A DNA stretch of 64,000 bases from Sphingopyxis panaciterrae (GTDB lineage Bacteria > Pseudomonadota > Alphaproteobacteria > Sphingomonadales > Sphingomonadaceae). The position numbers and the translations under genes were made by a program. The notes beneath the pieces were generated by a model. The model saw only the letters and a program-made list of their open reading frames with translations, was not told the DNA's origin and made no database searches. Location of the stretch: contig NZ_JAASQN010000006.1 in NCBI RefSeq assembly GCF_011762125.1, positions 242,904 through 306,903 on the forward strand, in the 5' to 3' direction. This document shows, piece by piece, positions 53,129-61,985 of the stretch. Position 1 is the stretch's first letter. Every line of letters begins with the position of its first letter.

Positions 53129-54528
53129 ACCTGATCACCACCGAACTTCACTCGCCGCGCCCGCGCTTTCGCACCGCGACGCGCGTCGCGATCGTCGGGG
53201 CGGGCTTTTCGGGCACGATGCTCGCCTTGAACCTGCTCGAACAGGCCGATGTCGAGGTGCTGCTGATCGAACGCGACCGCCACCGGATGGGGGCCGGCGT
53301 CGCCTATAGCAGCAGCGAAAGCGCGCATCTCCTCAACGTGCGCGCGGGCAATATGAGCGCTTTTGCCGACCGGCCCGACCATTTCTGCGACTGGCTCGCC
53401 TCGCGCGGGCTCGGTTGCGACGCCGCCTTCGTCACCCGCGCCACCTATGGCCGCTATCTGCGCGAGGCGCTGGCGGCGGCGATGGAGCGTTACGGCCGGC
53501 GGCTGAAGCTGGTCGACGACGAAGTGCTCGATATCGCGGAGCGCGGCGGACAGGTGACGCTGGGGCTCGTCAACGGCGGGCTGATCGAGGCCGACCGCGC
53601 GGTGCTCGCGATCGGCAACCTGCCGCCGCACGATCCGCCCGCCATCGCGGGCACCGGGCTGCCGTCGCATCGCTACATCGGCGATCCGTGGGCGGGCGAT
53701 TTCACCGAAGGTCTGGCGAACGACGAGGCGGTGCTGATCATCGGCACCGGGCTGACCGCGGTCGACGTCATCCTGCGGCTGACCGCGCACGGCTTTACCG
53801 GGCCGATCGCCGCTCTGTCGCGGCGCGGGCTGCGCCCCCACCGCCATCTCGACGGGCTGCCGCGGCCGCGGCCGGTGCTGGCCAAGCCCGCGCCCGAACT
53901 GTCCGAACTGGTGCATTGGGCGCGGGGCGAAGCCCGGCAGCAGGACTGGCGGCTCGCCGTCGATTCGATCCGCCCGATCACCCAGATGATGTGGGCGTCG
54001 GCCGATGCCGAAAAGCGCGCGCGCTTCCTGCGCCATATGCGCCCCTTCTGGGACGTCCACCGCCACCGGCTCGCGCCCGAGGTGGCGGATCGCATCGACG
54101 CGCTCGTCGCGTCGGGACAGCTGGCATATCATGCCGGCAAGATCGCGGGTGTCCGCGCCGATCCTGACGCGCTCGCCGTCGACTGGCGCCCGCGCGGCAC
54201 CGACCGGATCGAAACATGGCGCGGCGCGCGGATGATCAATTGCACCGGGCCGCAGGGCGACCTGCTCCGCTCGTCCGACCCGCTCGTTCGCCGCATGCTC
54301 GCGGCGGGGCGCATCCGGCCCGACGCGCTGCGCCTCGGGCTCGACATCGACCGCGACGGCCATATCGTCGATGCGAAGGGCCGCGCGTCCGAACATATCC
54401 TCGCGATCGGGCCGATGACGCGCGGCGACCTGTGGGAAGTCGTCGCGGTTCCTGACATCCGCATCCAGGTCAGCGCGCTCGCCCGCCGCCTGGTCAACGC
54501 GCACTGGGTCGCGGGCGAGGGGCTTTAG
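53125..54528 (+). CDS. FAD/NAD(P)-binding protein (COG4529-type)
   Basis: A 467-residue flavoprotein. The Rossmann fold VAIVGAGFSGTMLALNLLEQ, given as VAIVGAGFSGTMLAL, is at about residues 20-34, then LLIERDRHRMGAGVAYSSS as RMGAGVAYS near 57 and ADRPDHFCDWL. This is the HI0933-unrelated FAD-NAD(P) family seen beside TauD-type enzymes. A second nucleotide motif (VLIIGTGLTAVDVILRL as IIGTGLTAVDV) is near 208. The GTG start is inside the stop codon of the dioxygenase gene. Reaction and substrate are unknown; it may supply electrons or oxidise the same compound. Confidence 0.88.
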   Translation: MNLITTELHSPRPRFRTATRVAIVGAGFSGTMLALNLLEQADVEVLLIERDRHRMGAGVAYSSSESAHLLNVRAGNMSAFADRPDHFCDWLASRGLGCDAAFVTRATYGRYLREALAAAMERYGRRLKLVDDEVLDIAERGGQVTLGLVNGGLIEADRAVLAIGNLPPHDPPAIAGTGLPSHRYIGDPWAGDFTEGLANDEAVLIIGTGLTAVDVILRLTAHGFTGPIAALSRRGLRPHRHLDGLPRPRPVLAKPAPELSELVHWARGEARQQDWRLAVDSIRPITQMMWASADAEKRARFLRHMRPFWDVHRHRLAPEVADRIDALVASGQLAYHAGKIAGVRADPDALAVDWRPRGTDRIETWRGARMINCTGPQGDLLRSSDPLVRRMLAAGRIRPDALRLGLDIDRDGHIVDAKGRASEHILAIGPMTRGDLWEVVAVPDIRIQVSALARRLVNAHWVAGEGL

Positions 54529-54588
54529 AACGTGATGACATGACGTTCTAGCGTAATGAGACCCAGCGCCAGCTCGCTATGACGGAAT

Positions 54589-55314
54589 TTAGGCCCCCGG
54601 CGTCTCGTCACCTTCCAGCCCCTGATATTTGAGCTGGAGATAGCGTTCACGCGTCGCAAGTTTATCGAGTTCACCTGCCGCGAGGCTGCGCGCGGCGTGG
54701 CCGATCTCGCTTTCGAGCGTCTTGAGGCCGCCGACGAGCGTTTCGTCGGGGGTCCGCCCGGCATGCGCTTCGCCGCGCAGCCCCGCCGGGATGCGTTGAT
54801 AGCCGGCGACGAGTTCGGGCAGGTCTTCGCCGACGAGCTTGCGAATATTCGCTGCCGCGGGGCTCGCCGCATCGAGCGTCTGGAGCTGCGGCGCGAGCAG
54901 GTCGAGCTGGACGCCGATGCCGTCGACGAGCTGGCGCGCCGGCGCCGGCAAGGCAGGCCGCTGCGCCTCGAGCCAGATTTCGGTGCGCCCCGCGAGCTGC
55001 TTCAGATCGGCCTTGGGCAGGTCGGCCTGGCGCGGTTCGGGAAAGGGCGAGCGGCCGAACAGCACCGCGACCCCGATCAGCAGGATGAACAGCGCCAGCA
55101 GCCCGGTGAAGCCGAGCGGCTGGATCAGCGCGCCGAACACCGCCGCGCCGATCAGCACCACCCCGGCCGCGATCAGCATCCGGCCGAGCTTCTTGTAGAG
55201 ATGCTGGCGCCGCAGCGCGACGCTCTTGGTGCCGATCGGGCGTCGCCGTGTCCGCGACCGCTCGATCGCCGATGTCGCCGAAAGCCGGACCTTGTCGACC
55301 TCGCTCATCGTCAT
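54589..55314 (-). CDS. XpaC-like membrane protein (5-bromo-4-chloroindolyl phosphate hydrolysis family)
   Basis: A 241-residue protein with a basic N terminus (residues 1-40), two adjacent hydrophobic helices (about 46-66 and 68-88) and a soluble helical C-terminal part with conserved DLPELVAGYQRIP near residue 165. This layout is that of the XpaC/Halogen_Hydrol family, found next to TelA genes. The name comes from an old B. subtilis phenotype and does not describe an established reaction. It lies 7 bp downstream of telA, so it is co-transcribed with it. Confidence 0.82.
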   Translation of the reverse strand: MTMSEVDKVRLSATSAIERSRTRRRPIGTKSVALRRQHLYKKLGRMLIAAGVVLIGAAVFGALIQPLGFTGLLALFILLIGVAVLFGRSPFPEPRQADLPKADLKQLAGRTEIWLEAQRPALPAPARQLVDGIGVQLDLLAPQLQTLDAASPAAANIRKLVGEDLPELVAGYQRIPAGLRGEAHAGRTPDETLVGGLKTLESEIGHAARSLAAGELDKLATRERYLQLKYQGLEGDETPGA

Positions 55315-55321
55315 CGTACGC

Positions 55322-56533
55322 CTAACCTTCGAGCGCGGCGAGCGGGCTGTCGGCGCCGCCGACGCTCGCCTGCGCCTGGCTCGCCCCTTCGGCGCGCGCG
55401 ATATAGCCCTTCGACTTCGCGACCTCGCCCTCCAGCGTGGTGACGGTGGTCTTCATGTTGTCGAGCGCCTTCAGCTTGAAGGTGTCGATCGCGTCCATCG
55501 TGTCATAGATATTCTGGAACGCGCGCTGGAGCGTCTCCATCGGAATCGTGCTCGACGCCGCCTGTTCGTGGATGCGCGCCGTATTGTCCTTCAGCATCTT
55601 CGACGTGCCGTCGATGATGTTCGCGGTCGTCGTGTTCAATGCGGTGATCTGTTCGAGCACCAATTTCTGGTTGGTCATCGCCTGCGCGACGGTGATCGCG
55701 GTTTTCAGGGCGCCGACGGTGGTCGTGCTCGCGCGATCGACGCCCTTCACCAGCTCGACATTATTCTTTTTGACCAGATCGAGCGCCAGATAGCCCTGCA
55801 CCGTCACCGCCATCTGGGTGAGCAGGTCCTGCGTCCGCTGGCGCGCATAGAAGAGCGCATTTTCGCGGATCACCTTTGCCTTGGCGGGATCGACGCCGTC
55901 GAGTTCGATCGCTTTCGCTTCGAGTTTCTCGTCCAGCGTCTGCGCGATATGGACCATCTGCTCCAGCTTGCCCATCGCTTCCCACAGCTTGCGCCGCTCG
56001 ACGTCGATGGCGGCATTATCCATCAACAATTCGTCCTTGCCATTGGCGAGCGCGGTCAGGATGCCGCCGATATGCGTCTGCGCACTGCGATATTGCGCGA
56101 AATAATTGCTCACCTTGCCGCCGAAGATCTTGTCGAGGAATCCGCGTTTGCTCAGCAGCTTGCCATTCGCCGACGGATCGAGCCGCTCGACCGTATTCCT
56201 GAGTTCGATCAGATTCTGGCCGATGTCGGTGTCGCGGTCCATCGCCTTGATCGGGCGGTCGAGAAAGCGGTTCGACTGGTTCGCCGCTTCGAGCATTTCC
56301 TTGCGGCCCATGTTGGTGATCTGGTCGACCTTCTGCCCGAAGGCGGGCGAATTGACGTCCTGCGCGACGAGATCGTCGATGAAGCCGTCGACGCGTTCCT
56401 CCAGCTTCGACTTCTGTTCGGTCGACAGCGGGACAAGGCCGGCGGCCTTTTCGGGCGCGACCGCAGGCACGGGATCGGGCGGGGTCAGCTTCAGCTCGTC
56501 GGTCGCGGTCGCCGTTGCGGTCAATTCGCTCAT
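55322..56533 (-). CDS. telA: TelA family toxic anion/tellurite resistance protein
   Basis: A 403-residue soluble, largely helical and coiled-coil protein of the TelA/KlaA family, tied to resistance to tellurite and to cell-wall-targeting stress. Conserved blocks are RFLDRPIKAMDR near residue 90, FLDKIFGGKVSNYFAQYRSAQ in parts (DKIFGGKVSNYF near 133), and QDLLTQMAVTVQGYLALDLV as QMAVTVQGYLALD near 244. The N-terminal about 35 residues are Thr/Pro-rich. The start is the ATG at 56533, where the family begins. It is the first gene of a telA-xpaC operon. Confidence 0.93.
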   Translation of the reverse strand: MSELTATATATDELKLTPPDPVPAVAPEKAAGLVPLSTEQKSKLEERVDGFIDDLVAQDVNSPAFGQKVDQITNMGRKEMLEAANQSNRFLDRPIKAMDRDTDIGQNLIELRNTVERLDPSANGKLLSKRGFLDKIFGGKVSNYFAQYRSAQTHIGGILTALANGKDELLMDNAAIDVERRKLWEAMGKLEQMVHIAQTLDEKLEAKAIELDGVDPAKAKVIRENALFYARQRTQDLLTQMAVTVQGYLALDLVKKNNVELVKGVDRASTTTVGALKTAITVAQAMTNQKLVLEQITALNTTTANIIDGTSKMLKDNTARIHEQAASSTIPMETLQRAFQNIYDTMDAIDTFKLKALDNMKTTVTTLEGEVAKSKGYIARAEGASQAQASVGGADSPLAALEG

Positions 56534-56598
56534 TCGTCTTCCTTCCAGCCCCCAAAGAGAGGATTTGGGCCGCCGCCTATATGGCACGCGGACCTGTG

Positions 56599-57567
56599 TT
56601 ATTCAAGCACCACACCTTCGTCGCCGCGCAGCGCCGGCGCAATCCATGCGGACAAGATCAGCTGCGCCATATGATAGACGAGGATCGGGACCAGCACCAT
56701 GCCGGCGATGGCGGGCGGAAACAGCGTCGAGGCAAGCGGTGCCCCGACCGCGATGCTTTTCTGCGCCCCCGCGAAAAGCAGGGTGATGCGGTCGGGACGG
56801 CGCAGCCCGAGCAGCCCGCCGAGCGTCCACGCGCCGCCAAAGGATAGCGCGAGCAACGCCGCGACCGCGGCGCATATGACGCCGACCTCGCGCGCGTCGA
56901 GCAACTGCCATATCCCGGCAACCACTGCGGCGGAGAAGGCGACATAGACGGCGATCGCCACCGTCGTACGGTCGAGGATGGTGACGAGCGGCCGATGCGC
57001 GAGGACCCATGGGCGCAGCCAGCGCTGCGCGACCTGTCCCGCGAGGAAGGGCAGCAGCAGGATCGCCACGATCCGCAGCACCCCGTCGCTGTGGATTTCG
57101 CCCGCGTTGCCCGCCAGCGCCGCGAACAGCAAGGGCGAGGCGCCGACCCCGACGAGGTTGAGCAGCGCCGCAGCGACGACACTGGCGGCGACATTGCCGC
57201 CCGCCATGCTGCTCGACGCCGCCGCCGACTGGACCGTCGAGGGCAGGATGCCGAGAAAGAGGAAGCCGAGCGCGAGCGCCGCGGGCACGAACGGCGCGGT
57301 TGCCGCCTGCGCCGCCAGCCCGAACAGCGCCATGGCGCCAAAGCAGAAGGCGAGCGCGCCGCCCTGCAGCTTCCAGCCCAGGATGCCGTGCAGCACTTCG
57401 TCCCGCGGCAGGCGCACCCCGTTCAGGAAGAAGAGGAAGACGACCGCCGCGGTCGACACAGCCTGCGCCACCGGCACCGCCGCGCCGCGCACCGGCAGCA
57501 GGCTCGCGAGCAGGATCGTCACGAACAGCACGGGGACGAAGCGGTCGGGAAAGATACGCGCGAGCAT
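56599..57567 (-). CDS. Bile acid:sodium symporter family protein (SLC10A7-like)
   Basis: A 322-residue inner-membrane protein with 9-10 hydrophobic helices, matching the SBF_like group of the BASS superfamily. Features are VVFLFFLNGVRLPRDEVLHG near residue 42-60 (given as FLFFLNGVRLPR), LPSTVQSAAASSSMAGGNVA near 110-130, and the crossover-type AGAQKSIAVGAPLAS near residue 270. The start at 57567 (MLARIFPDRF) is the family start; the frame upstream is basic and unsupported. The cargo is unknown. It is divergent from the frameshifted metallopeptidase gene. Confidence 0.88.
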   Translation of the reverse strand: MLARIFPDRFVPVLFVTILLASLLPVRGAAVPVAQAVSTAAVVFLFFLNGVRLPRDEVLHGILGWKLQGGALAFCFGAMALFGLAAQAATAPFVPAALALGFLFLGILPSTVQSAAASSSMAGGNVAASVVAAALLNLVGVGASPLLFAALAGNAGEIHSDGVLRIVAILLLPFLAGQVAQRWLRPWVLAHRPLVTILDRTTVAIAVYVAFSAAVVAGIWQLLDAREVGVICAAVAALLALSFGGAWTLGGLLGLRRPDRITLLFAGAQKSIAVGAPLASTLFPPAIAGMVLVPILVYHMAQLILSAWIAPALRGDEGVVLE

Positions 57568-57685
57568 CAAACGGCGTGATGGGCGATCGGCGGCCGCGGC
57601 GCAAGCGCACGCAAAGCCGGACCGCACGGGATTGCCCCGCGTCCGCCGCTGTGTCATTTCGGTGCCAGGGGAAGCGGGGGCGGTG

Positions 57686-58377
57686 ATGAAGCAGCAATAT
57701 CGTATCGGATTGGCGCTGATCGCGCTGGTCCTGCTCGGCGGTTTTGCGGGGCCGTTCGGTGTCTGGTCGGGTTTCCGCGCGCCGGCGGCGAGCGATTATC
57801 GCCGCGCCGCGACGACCGCGCCCTGCCCCGCGGTGGGATACAGAATTTGTCCGCCGAACGGAGCGCGGCGCTGCTCGCGGCGCTGGCGGACGTCTGTGAT
57901 ATCCTCGCCGATCCCGAATTTTCGCGGCGGATCGAACGCGAACCCGAATGGCTTGCCGACTGCCTGAGCAACAAGATGCCGGGCAAGCCGGTGACCGGCG
58001 CCGCGGTCATCGCCGCGCTGGTGCCGCCCCGCACCCCCTTCTCGGTCGTTGCTGAAAAGCCGTGGCAGGCCGAAGCCGTCACCAATCTGGGATATCCGGC
58101 GATCGCGATCCGCAAGCAGCGCTTTGCCGCCTGGGCGTCGGGCGCCCCCCGGCGTCAGGCGCAGATGATCGAAACGCTGGCGCACGAAATGACCCATTTG
58201 ATCCCCGAAAGCGAGGGCAGCCTCCGCTCGTTGTTCAAGGATGAAGATCATGTCGACAGCACGGACCCGGCCAAGGCGCATAAATGCCTGAACAGCAAGC
58301 TCGTCAGCTACGACAGCGGCCAGATCGTGGCCGACATCTGGCTCGAACGGCGCGCCGCCGCCACGGCCCGCAACTGA
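57686..58377 (+). pseudogene. Exported HExxH metallopeptidase-like gene with a frameshift
   Basis: The ATG at 57686 opens a frame encoding a clear signal or membrane segment (MKQQYRIGLALIALVLL, residues 1-17) that runs out of sense near 57846. The rest continues in the next frame, from about 57844 to 58377, and includes AHEMTHLIP, an HExxH zinc motif, near its middle. The two parts together are 692 nt, so one base appears lost (or a -1 shift is needed). Alternatively the second part starts at a weak TTG (57847) as a separate 176-residue protein without its export signal. It may be a true mutation or a sequencing error. I do not recognise the family beyond the zinc motif. Confidence 0.65.
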
Positions 58378-58390
58378 AAGGGCGACTCCG

Positions 58391-59053
58391 CTGTCCGCGA
58401 TCCTGATCCTCGCCGCGCTGTCTGAAGAGGCCGATGCCGTATTTCCCGGCGCCGGGATATGCACGGCGGCAGCCTTCGCGGTCCGGCGCCTCGCGGCGCA
58501 CGGCCATGATCTCACCATCGCGACCTGCGGGCTGGGGAAGGTCAACGCCGCGCTCGCCGCCGGCCTGTTTGGCGCCGATGCCGATATGCTGCTGATGACC
58601 GGCACCTGCGGCGCGCTCGGCGCCGCGCCGGGGGCCTATTGGCTCGCCGAGGCGGTGCAGCATGATTATGGCGCGACCCATCCCGGCCGCTTTCGCCGCT
58701 ATCGCGCCGGCGACTGGCCGATGGGTGAGCCGGGCCCGGAATCGCCCGGCGCGCATTTCGCCGCGATGTCCGATCCGGGCCTCGGCCTGCCGCACGCGCG
58801 GATCGCCAGCGGCGACAGCTTCATCGCCTGCCCCGATGCCGCCGCCGATCTCCAATCGCTCGGCGCGACGCTCGTCGACATGGAGGTCGGCGCGGTGGCG
58901 CAGGCCGCGGCGCGGCTGGGCAAGCCATGGGCAGCGATCAAGGCGGTGACCGACGAAGCGAACGGCGACAGCGGCGGCAGTTTCCAGACGAACCTGACCC
59001 GGGCAGCGCGGACAGCGGGGCAACAGACCGAGCAGCTGGTGGCGATGCTGTGA
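58391..59053 (+). CDS. MTA/SAH nucleosidase-like phosphorylase-superfamily protein
   Basis: A 220-residue member of the purine nucleoside phosphorylase/MTA nucleosidase superfamily (PF01048 fold), which splits adenosyl-type nucleosides. Motifs are ILILAALSEEADAV at the start, CGLGKVNAALAAGL near residue 45-58, MTGTCGALG near 70, and VDMEVGAVAQAAARLG near 165 with the catalytic Glu and a following TDEAN Asp. No ATG, GTG or TTG is available at the N terminus: the first ATG (58586) would remove the first third of the fold, so CTG at 58391 is proposed. MTA/SAH, futalosine or a hopanoid-linked nucleoside are all possible substrates. Confidence 0.8.
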   Translation: MSAILILAALSEEADAVFPGAGICTAAAFAVRRLAAHGHDLTIATCGLGKVNAALAAGLFGADADMLLMTGTCGALGAAPGAYWLAEAVQHDYGATHPGRFRRYRAGDWPMGEPGPESPGAHFAAMSDPGLGLPHARIASGDSFIACPDAAADLQSLGATLVDMEVGAVAQAAARLGKPWAAIKAVTDEANGDSGGSFQTNLTRAARTAGQQTEQLVAML

Positions 59054-59090
59054 CGAATAGCGGCGAACGGCTGGTTGCCGCCCTATCCAT

Positions 59091-59189
59091 CATCGTCACC
59101 CCGGACTTGACCCGGGGTCCCGCTTGATGTCGAAAACTGCCGGATGACCTTAAAAAGCGGGATCCCGGGTCAAGCCCGGGATGACGAGG
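59091..59189. repeat. 35-bp imperfect inverted repeat, containing copy 2 of the dispersed 33-bp repeat
   Basis: Arms 59091-59125 and 59155-59189 pair with four mismatches around a 29-bp loop. The right arm (59158-59190) is identical to positions 33-65. It is in the 324-bp gap between the nucleosidase-like gene and cydB, which contains only repeats. Confidence 0.85.
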
Positions 59190-59225
59190 GAGAGGGCGAA
59201 AGCGGCCGATTGCGGATGTTCTTCT

Positions 59226-59354
59226 CCCCTCCCTTTTAGGGAGGGGCTGGGGGTGAGTAGCCGCCGAAGGCGGCGCGCTTCCTCTTGCTCGCTCCGCTCG
59301 CGACCTACCCCTAACCCCTCCCTAAAAGGGAGGGGAATGTCTCGAATCCACCCC
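59226..59354. repeat. Palindromic dispersed element, first copy of the 106-bp pair
   Basis: Two copies of the ccctcccttttagggaggg type palindrome enclose a GC-rich centre (ccgccgaaggcggc). Positions 59249-59354 match the reverse complement of 63895-64000 with about three differences. The element ends 23 bp before the cydB stop and has no coding content. Confidence 0.88.
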
Positions 59355-59377
59355 AAAACCGATAGACCCCTCCGCAC

Positions 59378-60385
59378 TCACTCATAGCTGAGGTGCGTCG
59401 CCTTGCCCCGAAAAATCCAGTGCGACAGGATCGAATATCCCAATATCACCGGCAGCACGAACAGCGCGCCGATCAGAATGATGCTGAGCGATTCGGGGCT
59501 CGCCGCCGCCTGCCAGATGTCGAGCCGGTCGGCGATCAAATAGGGGTAGAAGCTGTAGGCGATGCCGACGAAGCCCAGCGCAAACAATATGCCCGCGGTC
59601 GCGAGCGGCACCCATGACAGCTCGTCCTTCGGGCGCAGCGGCCGGCGGAGGAAGATGGCAAGGCCGACGAACAAGGTTGCCGAGGCGATCGGGATCGGCA
59701 GCAGCGCGATAATCTCGGGCAAGCGGAACCAGCGAGTGAAAATGCGTGTCGACAGGAGCGGCGTCGCGATCGAGATGATCGCCATCGCGAGCGCGGTCAG
59801 CCACAGGGTCACCTCGGCCCAGCGCACGGCGCGTTGCTGCAAATCGCCCTCGACCTTGTAGATCAGCCAGCAGGCGCCGACGAACAGATAGCCGGCAACA
59901 AGGCCCAGGGCCGCGAGCAGGCAAAACAGCACCGCAGCGAAGCTCTGGTCGAACCCCAGCACATAGGCGCCGAGCATATAGCCCTGGCAGAGCGCGGTGA
60001 GCAGCGATCCCGCGAAGAATGCGTGGTCCCAGCGATGCTTGTGCTCGGGCGGGGCCTTGGCGCGAAATTCGAATGACACGCCGCGCAGGATCAGCGCGAC
60101 GAGCATCAGCACGACGGGCAGGTAAAGCTGCGTCAGGATGAGCCCGTGTGCGACCGGGAAAGCGACGAGCAGCAGCCCGATGCCGAGCACCAGCCATGTT
60201 TCGTTCGCGTCCCAGAAGGGGCCGATCGACGCAACCATCAGGTCGCGCTCTTCGTCCTTCTCAAGCCGGGTCAGCATGCCGACACCAAGGTCGTATCCGT
60301 CGAGGATGACGTAAAGCAGGATCGACAGCCCCATCAGCCCGGCGAAGATCACGGGCAGCCACCAGGGATCGAAAAAGGGCGTCAT
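59378..60385 (-). CDS. cydB: Cytochrome bd ubiquinol oxidase subunit II
   Basis: A 335-residue inner-membrane subunit with about eight helices, partner of CydA in the bd-type terminal oxidase that reduces oxygen without pumping protons. Family blocks are GYDLGVGML near residue 30, FWDANETWLVLG near 57-68, and FEFRAKAPPEHKHRWD near 105. The start at 60385 overlaps the cydA stop by 4 bp (ATGA). The open frame upstream is antisense-like sequence within cydA. No cydX or cydDC genes are adjacent. A dispersed repeat follows the stop. Confidence 0.95.
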   Translation of the reverse strand: MTPFFDPWWLPVIFAGLMGLSILLYVILDGYDLGVGMLTRLEKDEERDLMVASIGPFWDANETWLVLGIGLLLVAFPVAHGLILTQLYLPVVLMLVALILRGVSFEFRAKAPPEHKHRWDHAFFAGSLLTALCQGYMLGAYVLGFDQSFAAVLFCLLAALGLVAGYLFVGACWLIYKVEGDLQQRAVRWAEVTLWLTALAMAIISIATPLLSTRIFTRWFRLPEIIALLPIPIASATLFVGLAIFLRRPLRPKDELSWVPLATAGILFALGFVGIAYSFYPYLIADRLDIWQAAASPESLSIILIGALFVLPVILGYSILSHWIFRGKATHLSYE

Positions 60386-61779
60386 GGCTTGACCTCCAAT
60401 GGCGCGGCAGGGGCCCCGGGAACCTCGGCGCCGACCCCCGGCAGCGGAAACATCGGCTTGCTGTCGGGCGCCGCCTTGCCGAGCCGCGCGAGGCGATAGA
60501 GCACCGCGACATAGGCGGTCAGCAGCACCGCATAGACGGCGAGGTAGAGCGTCAGCGAACTCGCGACCATCGTCGATCCGACCGGCCCGACCGCATCGGC
60601 GGTCTTGAGCACCCCGGTGACCAGCCACGGCTGGCGGCCGATCTCGGTGACGTACCAGCCGGCCAGCGTCGCGCCCCAGCCGGCAAAGGTCATCAGCGCG
60701 AGCAGGCGCGCCAGCCAGCGCGGCAGCGCATCGACGCCGCGGCGCGCGATATGCCAGGCCGCCAGCCACGAAATGAGCAGCATCAGCACGCCGATCCCGA
60801 CCATGACCCGAAAGCCCCAGAACAGCGGGCCGACCGGCGGGTGGTTGCCGATATAATCATTGAGGCCCGGAACGACGCCTGCCGCATGATGTGTCAGGAT
60901 CAGGCTCGCGCCCGACGGGATCGCGATTTCCATATGGTTGGTGCGCGCCTTGCCGTCTGGGATGGCGAACAGGATCAGCGGCGCGTGCGGCTGCGTTTCC
61001 CAATTCGCCTCCATCGCCGCGATCTTTTGCGGCTGGTGCTCCAATGTGTTGAGCCCGTGCTGGTCGCCGACGAATATCTGGACCGGGATCAGCAGCGCCG
61101 CGGCATAGACGGCAGCCTTCAACGTCCGCCGCACCCCCTCGCCGCCGCCGTCCCTCAGCCAGCGCCACGCGCTCAGCCCCGCGATCAGGAAGGATACGGT
61201 CAGCGCCGATGCGATCAGCATATGCGTCAGCCGGTACGGCATCGAGGGGTTGAAGATGATCGCCCACCAGTCGGTCGCATGGACGACGCCGCCCCGTATC
61301 TCATACCCCGCCGGCGTCTGCATCCAGCTGTTGAGCGCGATGATCCAGAAAGCCGACAAGGTCGTCCCGCCGGCGACCAGCAGCGTCGCCATCGTGTGCA
61401 CCCAGTTGGGAACGCGGCTGAACCCGAACAGCATGATGCCGAGGAACACCGCTTCGAGGAAGAAGGCGGTCAGCACCTCATAGGCCAGCAGCGGTCCCGC
61501 GACATTGCCGACCTTTTCCATATAGCCGGGCCAGTTGGTGCCGAACTGGAAGCTCATCGTGATCCCCGACACCACCCCCATCGCAAAGCTCAACGCGAAA
61601 ATCTTCACCCACAGGCGATAGGCATCCATCCACGCCGCGTCGCGCGTGCGGTTATAGGCGAGCTTGAAGCCGAGCAGCGCCCAGCCGAGCGCGATCGTGA
61701 TCGTCGGAAAGAGGATGTGGAAGCTGATGTTCGCCGCGAACTGGATACGCGCGAGAATCAGCGGGTCGAGAGCGTCCAT
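60382..61779 (-). CDS. cydA: Cytochrome bd ubiquinol oxidase subunit I
   Basis: A 465-residue inner-membrane subunit carrying the heme and quinol sites. Visible are ARIQFAANISFHILFPTITI in parts (RIQFAANISFHILFP, residues 10-24, with the heme His), GVVSGITMSFQFGTNWPGY as SGITMSFQFGTNWPG near 65, GDQHGLNTLEHQPQK near 250 and the quinol-region GRQPWLVTGVL near 385. It is shorter than E. coli CydA (522), so the Q-loop is of the short kind, as in cyanide-insensitive CioA oxidases. The second of two close ATGs (61779) is chosen: AGGGGA lies about 9 bp upstream of it. Divergent from typA. Confidence 0.95.
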   Translation of the reverse strand: MDALDPLILARIQFAANISFHILFPTITIALGWALLGFKLAYNRTRDAAWMDAYRLWVKIFALSFAMGVVSGITMSFQFGTNWPGYMEKVGNVAGPLLAYEVLTAFFLEAVFLGIMLFGFSRVPNWVHTMATLLVAGGTTLSAFWIIALNSWMQTPAGYEIRGGVVHATDWWAIIFNPSMPYRLTHMLIASALTVSFLIAGLSAWRWLRDGGGEGVRRTLKAAVYAAALLIPVQIFVGDQHGLNTLEHQPQKIAAMEANWETQPHAPLILFAIPDGKARTNHMEIAIPSGASLILTHHAAGVVPGLNDYIGNHPPVGPLFWGFRVMVGIGVLMLLISWLAAWHIARRGVDALPRWLARLLALMTFAGWGATLAGWYVTEIGRQPWLVTGVLKTADAVGPVGSTMVASSLTLYLAVYAVLLTAYVAVLYRLARLGKAAPDSKPMFPLPGVGAEVPGAPAAPLEVKP

Positions 61780-61985
61780 CGATGCCATTCCCCTGCCGGA
61801 CGGGTTTGAGAGTCTGTCCTGGCCCGGCCGTCTTCTACCACGGATACCGCGAACGGCGAACCTGGACAGATTGTCCGCAATGACGGCGTGCGGCAATTTC
61901 GTTGCGCCGCAGCATCGCTTCTGTTAGGGGCGCGGCGTTTCGCGGCGCCACGGGCGCTGCCCCCTTCCATCAAGGCTTCTTTCGC

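Noticed and set aside
54526..54550. Short 8-bp inverted repeat after the FAD protein gene as a terminator
   Set aside because: The stem is AT-rich, interrupted and without a T-run, so it is too weak to call.
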